Source: Mantamonas sphyraenae (Eukaryota > CRuMs > Mantamonadidae). From it: DNA of 64,000 nt. Of the stretch, positions 30,869 to 41,836 are shown piece by piece (positions within the stretch are counted from its first letter, which is position 1; every line of letters starts with the position of its first letter). The notes under the pieces are model-generated. The model was not told the DNA's origin, did no database searches, and worked only from the letters and a program-made list of their open reading frames with translations. The translations under genes and the position numbers were made by a program. The stretch is from contig JAPMXV010000076.1 in assembly GCA_026936335.1 (NCBI GenBank), forward strand, positions 1 through 64,000, given 5' to 3'.

Positions 30869-33429
30869 ATGTCCTCAAGTAGCTCATCGTCATCATTCGT
30901 GGGCTCCACATCCCCGACACAAGTGAATGCAGTGAAGAATGATCTGCGTGAATCCAAAGTGGAGCTGTCGTCGGCGGAAAGGAAGCTGGAGGAAGCGAAA
31001 GCCGAGCTGAATCAAGCGAAAGCCGAGCTGGAGGAAGCAAAAGCCGAGCTGGAGGAAGCAAAAGCCGAGCGGAAGGAAGCAAAAGCCGAGCTGAAGAAGG
31101 CGAGAACAGCTGCAGAGAAGTCGCCCGGCGATTCAGGCCTCAAAGAAGACGAGTCGATGGCGAGGGAGGAGTGGAAGACCGCCTCGGAGCGGGTGCACAA
31201 CGCCTCGGCAGAAGTCAAGATCATGTTGGACAGGGTGAATACCGCCTCGGCAGAAGTCGGATCCAAGTCGAAACTGGTGGCGGAACTGGAACAGATTGTG
31301 GTTAAGCACATGAAGGAACTCATCAGTGATGACACAACCGAGGAAATCAAAGGTGCGTGTGTTTTCCCGTGGAGGGAGTTGCAAAGCAGGAGCACTGACA
31401 CCAACGTCGACAACGTACGCAGGAGGTGGAGTAAAGCAAGGTAGGTGGGGTGAGGGGCCTGTGTTTTACCAAGTTTGACCACTCTAACATCTCTGTTTGC
31501 ACACAGAACAATACTGGAAGGCCTTGTTGCTCGATGTGGATTCGTTGGGGCGTGCCAGCATAGCCAAGAAGCACAAAATCGAAGGGTACACGTCCTCATC
31601 GTTCCATGACGCCCTGGCAGATGAATTTGTGCTGCAGTACCTGTGCTCAGATCCTGTGAAGGAGGTGCTGGAGCAGCCGGAAAGTGAGCGAACGGGCGAA
31701 GTGTACTTTTGGGAGAGCCTGACGAGCACAGAGGCGTATGGAGAGGCAGCTGTGCAGCATAGTGTGTGTGGGTGTCTGGATACAATTGCGAGAGAGGCAT
31801 TCACAGACTGTGAGATGTCTCTGTGCACCAGCCAGTGAGTTGGGTTGTGTGCTGGGGCTGCGCTTTTGGTCGACACAGCACTGACACGGCAGAGGACGAC
31901 TTAGAATGGACACAGTTGGTCGAGTGAATGTTTTCATCAAGTCGAAGGATGAACCGTACACAGCACTGGCGGTGAAGCCGGACCAATGTCTGTGGGTCGC
32001 GCTGCACACGTCTGAACTAGTGTTCTGGGTGGCAGAGGGCAAGGTGGATGGGAAGCAGTCGGGTGAAGCAGACGATGTCAAACTGATGGCGCAGCTGGTG
32101 TCTGTGGTGAAGCATGCCCAGACTGTGTACCGCATGGTGGAGGGGGAGCAACCGAGGGCACTGCACGCCAACGCACTGTACTTTGAGGGGGACACATGCT
32201 GGCTGTACGTGGCAGAGTACCGCTTGGGAGAGAAAGGAGCGGTTGGGGTGACGAAGCAGAAGTTTAAGGGGCTGTTTGAGCGTGGAGGGGAAACGCGGCA
32301 GAAGTTTGTGCAGAGCATCCAACGCAGAATGGCCATTGCACGTGAAGAAGTCGATTGGGCCAAACAATGCTGTGAAAAAGTGAACGAGGTGCAGCCATTC
32401 CGCATGTCAACGACCACGGGTAGGAGCAAGAGGAAACGGGATGAAGATGAAGACAACAACAACAACAACACCAAGGAGGAAGAGGAGGGGGGCACTGGAC
32501 ATGACAAAAAGCGGCAGAGAGTGAGTGGGAGGCAGAAAGGAGGCAGCAAGGGCAAGGTAAAGGGCAAGGGCAAGAGCAAGCATGGAAGGAAGCGAAGCAT
32601 CAAGGAACGCGCGGAATCGCTGGTGGATGGATTGGTGGCGGATGGGTTTGGACACACTGTGACTGAAGAGGGTGTGGGCAGTGCATACATCGGATATGGC
32701 GTGTACAAGGGGAAACGATGTGCGTGCAAGGTGCTACTGCTGGAGCAGGGACAACAAGAGCAGGAGTTTGAACTGATGCGGGAGGTGTGGGAAGATGGCA
32801 ACACCCTCAGTGGCTGCAAGCATGTGGTGGATGTATGGGCAGCAGAGGAGGAGGATGGGTACGGTGTCGTGGTCATGCCACTCTTGGAAACATTCCCCGC
32901 GGATTGGGCCAAGCAACTGTCGCTGCGGGGCTTTGTCAATGGGTTGCGAGAGGCGGTGATGGAGATGCATGCAGCCGGGTGGATGCATGGCGACATCAAA
33001 CCAGGGAACGTGGGGCTGGACGAACACGGGAGGGTGGTGTTGTTTGACTTGGAGTTGGCATGCAGGACCGACAGGCGATGGAAGGACAGGGTGGGCACAG
33101 AAGGGTACATGGCACCCGAAGTATGCATGCGCGAGTGGTACGATGAACGGTGTGACTACTGGAGTGCAGGGGCGACCATTCGCAAGGTGCGAGAGTATTG
33201 GGACGACAAGGAGCGGCAGGAGGATGGACAAGTGACGACGTTGGTGCAGGGGCTGATGATGGACGATCCGGGGGAGAGAACGTGGCCACTGTTGGACAGG
33301 AGTTCTCCCCCAGGGTCATCCTCATCGCAGGTGGGGAGCAGGAGGAGGAGTAGAGGTTTGCATGGGAAGGAGCGGGTGGATGTGCAGGGTGAGGAGGGTG
33401 GGCAGGGTGGTGGTGTGCAGACGAGATAA
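30869..33429 (+). CDS. Coiled-coil protein with C-terminal divergent protein kinase domain, three exons
   Basis: The exons are 30869–31352, 31507–31834 and 31893–33429. The introns are GTGCGT...ACACAG (154 nt, with CTAAC 15–20 nt before the acceptor) and GTGAGT...CGGCAG (58 nt); both restore frame. The product is 782 aa: Ser-rich start, a coiled coil of repeated EEAKAEL heptads, a middle region of unknown fold (GRVNVFIKSKDEPYTALAV, SELVFWVAEGK), a basic/acidic linker (RSKRKRDEDEDNN and KGKVKGKGKSK), then the kinase. In the kinase, CACKVL carries the putative ATP Lys and HGDIKPGN is the catalytic loop (HGD in place of HRD). LFDLE replaces DFG, and MAPEV is the APE motif. The DLE change keeps the Asp, so activity is possible. 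The domain is short after APE. A separate gene starting at ATG 31906 is the alternative. Confidence 0.72.
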
Positions 33430-33480
33430 GGTCAGGCTGTGAAGGCAGGTTTTGCGTCTCCCCAAGCCGGGGAGGGAAGG

Positions 33481-33753
33481 GGTGAAAGTCGTGTGAGCTC
33501 GGCCTGTGTCACTGGCCCGGCCTCTCACGTGCCACTGCACACTCCACCAGACTCCAAACTCAATGTACCCCTGCACATTGGTGATACCCATCCATGGTAC
33601 CCGCAACAAGACACATGCATGTGTCTGCGACGCACACAGCGTCGTTTTGCTCCGGTGGCCTGATTTTGGCCTGATTTTGGCCTGGTTTTGGCTCGTTTGG
33701 CCGAGTTTTGGCCCGGCCTTGGCTCGATTTTTGATTCACCTTTGGCCCAGCTC
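33481..33753 (+). repeat. Dispersed upstream repeat, copy 2
   Basis: This is the same element as at 30661, followed by a (TTTTGGC)-type array and a terminal block with TTTTTGATTCACCTTTGGCCCAG. It lies just after the kinase gene, so copies 1 and 2 bracket that gene in direct orientation. No plus-strand gene follows it. Confidence 0.8.
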
Positions 33754-34115
33754 CGACGCGGTCATTCCTGTCCACAAATCCATCCGACCGACAATCCGCG
33801 AGAGGGGCCCTTGGGTGGCCGACAACCAGAACGTAAAGGGATGCCATGTTCGAGCATGAAAGCGAGGGGTGGAAACAGTGGGCGGTGGCGTGATCCACGG
33901 AGCACTCGCCACTTGTTCTTCCACGCATTGCCCCCCATCCCCCATCCCCACCCTTCCCCTGTGCGTGTGTGTGTGCAAACGCATGTGTGGATTCTGACAC
34001 ATTTAGGAAGAAGTGGCTGTGGGCAAGATACGACACATGGGTGGGCAGTTGGCATGTCGATTGAAGGTGTATGCCCCGTCATCACGCTCTGCACACTTCT
34101 CTGTATCTGACCAGA
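33754..34115. other. Spacer
   Basis: Short spacer between the dispersed repeat and the truncated F-box-family copy. Nothing recognisable. Confidence 0.4.
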
Positions 34116-34975
34116 TCATTCTTCCAACCCCGTTCCCAGCGCAATGCTGGTGCATCCTTGTGTCGCCTTCCTTCGCCATGGACACCCAGTGAGGGCAATG
34201 AACACAGCACCTTCCCGGGAAACATCCTCCACCCAATCATCCTTCTCCAACGTCGTATCCTCACTCGCGCAGCACTTGCAAGGGAAGATACACATCATTG
34301 CCTCGTCGACACCCCACTTGATCCTATCCTGCTGGTTTGCGGGGATCTTCTGCCGCACCAACTCTGCCTCCTCCCACCTCTTCTGCACAGCCTCTCCACA
34401 CTTGCTTCCTCCCATGGCCTCGTACATCCCTGTTGTCACCAGCATGAGTGGGCTGCGTGTCACCACTTTCTCCAACAGGCGCGGATCCTTGTGCTGCTGC
34501 CACAGGTCCCACCACGTGCTCGCTTTCTCCCTCACTTTGCCATCGAATGCATGCAGCTTCTCAACTGCCGTCGAGCTGTCCAACGCGTACGGATACGCAT
34601 ATGTTTCCTTCTTCATGTCCTGAAGGCACCGGGACCGGAGAAACCCCTTCAAGACCCTGCCTCTTCCTTGGTCAATCACCCCATGGAGGACTCGCCGTCT
34701 CAACTCCTCGCCAACCCACCACCTCTCATCATTTCGAACAATCACATTGCTCAGCACACTCACATGGAACCCGTCGTCCAGCAGCTGCATCCACCTTTCA
34801 TCAGTGGCCACTTCTCTCTCCCATCCATGTGGCCCCACCCTGTCCGTTTCCACAAGCTTGGCCACCTTCACCCCATCCGGTCATCCAGTCCCTCCATGGC
34901 AACTACCATATCCTCCGAGTCGTCGCAGGGGAGCCTCTCGTACACTGTTCTGCCCATCCGTTGTGGTGCAAGTGA
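34116..34975 (-). pseudogene. Truncated copy of the F-box array gene
   Basis: The product aligns with the C-terminal third of the three genes to its right. Recognisable stretches are VATDERWMQLLDDGF, RRRVLHGVIDQG, ALDSSTAVEKL, PLMLVTTGMYEAMGG and KDDWVEDVSREGA. Homology continues upstream to ~34970 in altered form (the segment equal to PCNDSEVM...AMEGLE). The F-box, the N-terminal exon and the middle are missing, so it is a 5'-truncated remnant, most likely from unequal exchange in the array. An ORF of 251 codons (34116–34871) remains open. Confidence 0.75.
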
Positions 34976-35013
34976 GTGTCGAGGTGCGCCGGTCGGGAAC
35001 GGGATCACACCAA

Positions 35014-38000
35014 TCATTTTCCATTGCCTTCAAACGCACTGTACACATTCCTCAGCCTTTTCAGTTCCCTTGTCTGCTGATCGTAAGGCACTATTGCGAA
35101 ATATCCTCTGCCATACACCCTGATCCCCAGAGACGCCAAAAAGTGGGCTCCTCCCTTGCTTACCTCATTCGTCCAGTCCTTCTCGCCAAACTCGTACCCA
35201 CATTCCAACAGCACTTGACAACGGATGAGCATCTCATCAGAATCCGATGACAGCACACCGCGAGCCCATTCGCCCCAGTTCCCCCGTCGTTCCTGGCACT
35301 CCTGGCGCAATTGCCCCACCTTTTCCCACCTCTTCAGCGTCTGCTCACCAAGTTTCTCTGCTCCCAAGGCCTCATACAACCCCTTTGTCACCACCATGAA
35401 TGGAATGCGCGACACCAGTGCCTCCAGAACCTGCGGATCCTTGTACCGCAGCAGTAGCCCCACTAACATCTCGTTGTCCACCTCATCGCGGATTTCAAGC
35501 AGCTTCTCAAATGCCGTCGAGCTGTCCAACTCGTACAGATACGCACATATTTCCTCCAAAGCTATTCGACCGATTCCCACCATCAACCGCTTCAACACGA
35601 GACTCAATCCTTGGTCAATGAGCCCACAGACGACGCGCTTTTGCAACTCCTCACTGTACTCATCGACTTCGTCGATTCGAGGCATCATGATGCCCAGTAC
35701 CTTCACAGGGAACCCATCGTCCAGCAGCTGCATCCACCTTTCCTCAGTAGCTAGTTCCCTCGACCAACACCCAGCGTCCAGCTCATCCGCATGCACGGGC
35801 TCGCCCACTTCCAGATCTTCTGCGTTCACGAGCTTGCCCACTTCCACCACATCCACATTCTCCAGCCCCTCCATGGCCACTGGCATCACCTCCGAGTCGT
35901 TGCAGGGTTCTTTCCCCACTGTTCTGCTCATCCACTGCCGTACGTAATTCACAAAGGCCTCAGCCCCATTCTCTCTGCACACGCTCACACATCGATTCAC
36001 CTGCTGTTGCCAGCGTTTTTGCAAGCTTTCCCGAATGGATATGACATGTGCGTTCTCCTTCAGCTCGTATGGCACCCACAATGCCCTGTCGTCATCATCG
36101 AATTTGTCCTTGGACAACAGGATTGGCAACAGCCGTTCGTCATGGTCACACCTGTAGCACTCGAGTATGGTCTCGACCTCCAGTTGCGTCGTGTGCCGCT
36201 CCGCTGCCCACAGTACAGCATCCCTGCATTCCAGAGTTGCCTCATACGGCCCCGTGTTTTCAAGGGCACGCGTGAGGAATGTCAGCACATGCTCCCTTGG
36301 AAGCACCATGCCCATGCTGTCAAGGGCCGCCCTCAGATCACCAGGTTTGGCTATTTCAAGAGCCAAATCCCATGCCTTCCGGTCCACCAACAAACGAATG
36401 GCTTCCTTGTGCGGGTGTGTCTTGTACACGTTCGCCACAGTGGCGTCATCCAGCTGCTCCCCGTGGTGGACCAGCACCCACTCCACGGCGTTCCATACTG
36501 TCCAGTCATCTGTTCTTCGGACACGCTCGAGAAATGGCAGCACATGCTCGTGCGGAAGCACCATGCCCTTGTTGTCTAGAACTGCCGTCAGATCTCCTGG
36601 TCTGGCAATGTCAACGACCACCTCCCATGCCACCCGCTCCACCAGAACAGCCAGAAGTGTGTTGGAATGATATTTTCTATACAGCTGTACCCCCGTGTCG
36701 TTGTCCAGTTGTGACACGAATCGAGGTGTGCTGGCGATCCAATCCGCCGTTGCCCATTCATCCTGTACATCCTTGAGGTACAGTTTGGCATGTTTGACAA
36801 GTGTGGCCATGGCTTTCCTCCGGCCCTGCACCAGGATGAGTGCCTTGTGCAGTGCATCGGCTGGCGCATTCTTGACCAAAGCTTCAAAAGGTAGCGTGGA
36901 CAGCACACATGAGACCAGTGCGCGGTTGTCCAGCACCCATGGCAACTCCTTCAACAGAGTCAAGTTCTCCTCCGACTCACAGACTGTTTGCAACGCCTTG
37001 GACCATTCGGCTTCTGGCAAATTTCCCGCAATGCAGGCAAGCATACCGTTGCACCCGCGCAGTCCCACTGCCATTGCTTCCTTCACACCGGCAACACCGT
37101 GTCCCAAAATAACCTGCGTCAACGCTGAACGGGTGTGCCGCACCCGCCCTCTGTCCTGCATAGCATGCTTTGCGCGTGCAACGATGTTGGACAGTGGCAC
37201 GTCTGCCAGTGTTTGTCCGTTAGATTCCGGCTCACCCAACCGCTCCTCGCGCCAATAGGTATCCCCATCGTCGTCTTCATCCCAGTCTATATCCCTTTCC
37301 ACGCCCTCCCAGTACAAGGGATCATCTTCAATCTTTTCCACGAGATGCTTTGGGACACCTGCTGCCAACAAAACACCTCTCATTGCAGAATAGAAAGGCA
37401 GAAATCTCTGGACATTACCCAGTAGGAGCCAGCAATCTTCCTCGTCGTCCCAACTGTAGTCGTACCAACCGTCGTCCCAACTGTGGTAGCCCAATGTTGT
37501 TCGCCGCAACACACAGTGCAGCGCAGAAAGTGAGCGTCCACACACACGTGGCAGGTCATCCACATCCATGCGTTCAGGCACACTGTTTCCCCCCAACAGC
37601 TCAAACAAGGCCCTGTTCCAGTACAGCCGGTTCATCCGTGGCACCCGGTGCCGTTTGTCGTCAAACTTGACCACCACACCACCACATTCGCCCAGTGTGG
37701 ACACAAGGGTGCTCCTCAGTGGCTGGTTGTCCACTTGGTACAGGTCGCCCATGTCCACCATGTGTGTGTTGATGGAGAAGAGGGCAAGTGCACTACTCGC
37801 GTCCAAACGAGGCACCACACGCTCCCACACCTCCACTGGAACCTGTGACAGCAGTGTCTCCATGCGGGAGGGCGGAGTTCTCTGACGACGAGGGCGACGG
37901 GAGCGACGTGAGGCGGTGCTCTGTGCTGCGTCACCCAGCTGCAGCTGCTGGTCGCCGGATTCCGACCTGTCAGAAACACACCCAGCACACACGGGTTCAC

Positions 38001-38244
38001 CATGGCCATGTCAGCACAGATAAAGGGTGGAGTGGGTGAGAATGGGTGGCTGCAGTGCTTCCTACCTGCTTGTCTGTGTGTCGTCCACCGTCATGTCGTC
38101 TGTGTGGTTGGCGAGCTTTGCCGCTGCTCGCATCTTGGCCACCCGCTGACGTTTGGGTGCAGGGGTGGCGTCCACCAATTGGCCATCTTCCTCATCAACC
38201 ACATCCTCATCCTCTCCATCCACTGTGCTACGCTTGCGGGACAT
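35014..38244 (-). CDS. F-box repeat protein, array copy 1 (two exons)
   Basis: Exon 1 is 38066–38244 (MSRKRSTVDGEDEDVV...; a basic APKRQRVAKMR follows). A 99-base intron (GTAGGA...CTGACAG, 37967–38065) is removed. Exon 2 is 35014–37966, giving 1043 aa. An F-box-like segment (LLSQVPVEVWERVVPRLDASSALALF) lies near residue 100. The rest is a long helical array of recurring motifs such as VERVAWEVVVDIARPGDLTAVLDNKG and VLVHHGEQLDDATVANVYKTHP, reminiscent of HEAT/ankyrin-like helical repeats without matching either clearly. F-box proteins bring substrates to SCF ubiquitin ligases; the repeat array would be the substrate-binding part (inference). The long version (with a QVDNQPL–RVPRMNRLYWNRALFELL block) seems full length. 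Confidence 0.75.
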
Positions 38245-38609
38245 GAATGTGTGTCCACAGTGGTGGCCTTGAATGCGGAGTTCCTTTGGCCAAGGCCGAG
38301 CTGGCACCACGTCCCAACACAACGATCGACCCAACATTGCATCCACAATGGAACACAATGAGGCCCACACAATCGCCCGTCGGTGCTTCTCAGAATCTCA
38401 GAGAGCACCTTGTGTCCGCTGGATGGCCCCCATCTGATTCCAAACTCCAACCCATGAACAGACCACCAACCCATGAAGAACTAACGAATCCAACGACTCA
38501 ACAAGACATGGGGGACCAACGCACTAGCATGGACTCCGTTCCATTCGCTGATCCCTTGGCAAGACCGAACTACAATCGCTGCACACCAGAAAACGTCCGT
38601 GATGAACCA
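38245..38609. promoter_or_regulatory. Inter-copy spacer/promoter of F-box copy 1
   Basis: This spacer resembles the one at 41475–41836 (shared GTGGTGGCCTTGAAT and GAGCTGGCACCACGTCCCAACAC next to the start). The conserved ~90 bases immediately upstream of the ATG probably contain the core promoter. Confidence 0.5.
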
Positions 38610-41474
38610 CTACATTTCAAAGGCTCTGTACACTTCCCTCAACTTTTTCAGTTTCTCTGTCTGCCGACTGTAAGGCGCTAGTCTGCCATATCGTCTGCGA
38701 TACAATCTGATCCCCAGAGACGCCAAAAAGTTGGCTCCTCCTTCGCTTACATCATTCGTCCAGTCCTCCTTCCCAAACCCGTGCCCACACTCCAACAGTA
38801 CTTGACAATGGATGAGCATATCATCAGAATCCGATGAAAGCACCTTGCGAGCCCATCCCCTCCATTTCCCCCGTTGTGCGTGGCACTCCTGGCGCACTTC
38901 CTCCACCTTTTCCCACCTCTTCTGCGTCTCCTCACCAAGTTTCTCTCCTCCCACGGCCTCGTACATCCCTTTTGTCACCATCATGAATGGGATGCGGGAC
39001 ACCAGTGCCTCCAGGACGTGCGGATCCTTGTACTGCAGCAGCAGCTTCAGCAGCATCTCGTAGCCCACTCCAACGTGGATTTCAAGCACCTTCTCAGGTG
39101 CCGTCGAGCTGTCCAACTCGTACAGATACGGATAAACGTCCTTTGCAAGGTACAGCTTGCTGGGTCTCTTCAGGAACGGCTTCACTTCGCGAGTCATTCC
39201 ATGCTCAATGAGCCCACGGACGACGCGTCTCTGCAGCTCAACACCGTACTCAAGAAAACCATCGATCAGAGGCATCATGATGCCCAATACCTTCACAGGG
39301 CACCCATCGTCCAGCAGCTGCACCCACCTTTCCTCAGTGGCCAGTTCCTTCGACCACCGCCCTTTCTCCAGCTCTTCTGCGTTCACAAGCTCGCCCACCT
39401 TCACCACATCCTCGTTTTCCAGCCCCTCCATGGCCACTGCCATCACCTCCGAGTCGTTGCAGGGGTTTCTCCTCACTGTTCTGCGCATCCACTGCCGCAC
39501 GTAATTCACAAATTCCTCAGTCCCATTCTCTCTGCACACGCTCACACATCGATTCAACTGCTGTTGCCAACGTTTTTGCAAGCATGCCCGAATGGCTTCG
39601 GATCGTACGTTCTCCTTCACCTCGTAAGGCACCCACAAAGCCCTGTCGTCGTCATCAAAGTCATCCTTGGAACACAGGATTGGCAACAGCCTTTTGTCAT
39701 GGTCACATCTGTAGCACTCGAGTATGGTCTCGACATCCAGTTGCGCCGCGTGCAGCTTCACTGCCAACAGCACAGCATTATTACGATCCCAATTTTGGGC
39801 AAACGGCACCGATTTGTCAAGGGCACGCTCGAGAAATGGCAGCAAATGCTCCTGCGGAAGCACCATACCCTTCTTTCTAAGGCACGCCATCAGATCCAAA
39901 GGATTGACTACGTCAATAACCAACTCCCATGCCTTCCGATCCACCAGAACAGCCAGAAACTCCTGGAGATGATGTCTTCGATACAGCTGTACCACGGCAT
40001 CGTTGTCCACTTGTGACACGATTTGAGGTGTGCGGGCAATCCACCTCTCTGTTGCCCAATCTCTCAGAGCAGCCTCGCAGAGCATCTTGGCATGTTCGAC
40101 AAGTGCGGCCATAGCCTTCTCTTCACCCTCCATCATGATGAGTGCCCTGTGCAGTGCATCAGCTGGTGCATTCATGACCAAAGCATCCATGGGTAGCGTA
40201 GACAGCACACATGAAACCAGAGCGCCGTTGTCCAGCACAAGCCGCAACTCTTGCAACAGAGTCAAGTTCTCTGACTCACAGAGTGCTTGCAACGCCTTTG
40301 GCCATTCGGCTTCTGGCAGCATTTCTGCAATGCAGGCGAGCATGCCATCACACCCGCTCAGCCCCATTGCCGTTGCTTCCTTCACACCAGCAACGCCGTG
40401 TCCCACAAACACCTGCGTCAACGCATTGCTGGTGTGCCGAAGCTCATTTTGGCTACGGGCATACTTCACATATGGCTCTACGTTTGACAGTGGCACGTCT
40501 ACCAGTGTTCGTCCCATCGAGTCTGGGTCACCGAGTTTTCCGTTCACACGGGAGACCTGCGCGATTTTGCCGTTGTAGATCGCGTCCATGTCGGCATTCA
40601 CCTTGATAGATTGCAGAGGTCTCTTCGGAGCACCTGCTGCCATTAAAGCGCCGTACCGTGCCTCGCGGAAGGGCACACAGGAATAAACGACCTTCAACAA
40701 GGCCTTGTTGGTGCACTTGCTCAGCTTCGTTCGCCGCAGCACACAGTGCAGCACAGGAAGTGAGCGTCCACACACACGTGGCAAGTCCTCTGCATGCATG
40801 CACTCAGGCACACTGTTTTCCCCAAACAGCTCAAAGAGGGCCCTGTTCAAGTACAGGCGGTTCAGCCGCGGCACCCGGTGCCGTTTGTGTCCAAACTTGA
40901 CCACCACAAGACCGATCTCACCCAGTGTGGACACAAGCGTGCTTCTCAGTGGCTGGTTGTCCACTTGGTACAGGTCGCCCATGTCCACCATGTGTGTGTT
41001 GATGGAGAAGAGGGCAAGTGCACTACTCGCGTCCAACCGAGGGACCACACGCTCCCACACCTCCACTGGCACCTGTGACAGCAGTGTCTCCATGCGGGAG
41101 GGCGGAGTTCTCTGGCGACGAGGGCGATGGGGGCGACGTGAGCCGGTGTTCTGTGCTGTGTCACCCAGCTGCAGCTGCTGGTCGCCGGATTCCGACCTGT
41201 CAGAAACACACCCAGCACACACGGGTTCACCATGGCCATGTCAGCACAGATAAAGGGTGGAGTGGGTGAGAATGGGTGGCTGCTGTGCTTCCTACCTGCT
41301 TGTCTGTGTGTCGTCCACCGTCATGTCGTCGGTGTGGCTGGTGAGCTCTGCCGATGCTCGCATCTTGGCCACCCGCTGACGTTTGGGTGCAGGTGTGGCG
41401 TCCACCAATTGGCCATCTTCCTCATCAACCACATCCTCATCCTCTCCATCCACTGTGCTACGCTTCCGGGACAT
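38610..41474 (-). CDS. F-box repeat protein, array copy 2 (two exons)
   Basis: Exon 1 is 41296–41474, the intron 41197–41295 (99 bases, same splice sequences as copy 1) and exon 2 38610–41196, giving 921 aa. It is the shortest of the three full copies; the middle has lost one or more helical repeat units relative to copy 1. The F-box segment is identical in its core (VPVEVWERVVPRLDASSALALF). The first exon (MSRKRSTVDGEDEDVVDEED) is nearly unchanged across copies, while the repeat body varies. This pattern fits a conserved adaptor end and a diversifying recognition end. Confidence 0.75.
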
Positions 41475-41836
41475 GAATGTGTGTCCTCAGTGGTGGCCTT
41501 GAATACGGATTTCCTTTGGCCACGGCCGAGCTGGCACCACGTCCCAACACCACGATCGACCCCAACATTGCATCCACGTTGGACCCACAATGACGCTCAC
41601 ACACTCTTCCGTCGTCTCTTCTCAGCATCTCAGAGAGCACCTTGTGTTTGCTGGATGGCTCCATCTGATTCCAAACGCCAACCCATCTACACACCACCAA
41701 CCCATGGTGAACGAACCAAGCCAACGATTCAACAAAACGGGAGAACCAACGCAACAGCATGGACTCTGTTCCATCGCTGGTCCCTTGCAAAGACCGAACA
41801 ACACACGCTGCATCCCAGACAACACGCGTGTGAACA
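41475..41836. promoter_or_regulatory. Inter-copy spacer/promoter of F-box copy 2
   Basis: Related to 38245–38609, most strongly in the ~90 bases next to the start codon. No gene. Confidence 0.5.

Noticed and set aside
31647-33128. Minus-strand 493-codon open frame, Ser/Leu/Cys-rich
   Set aside because: Shadow of the kinase gene; no motif, biased composition.
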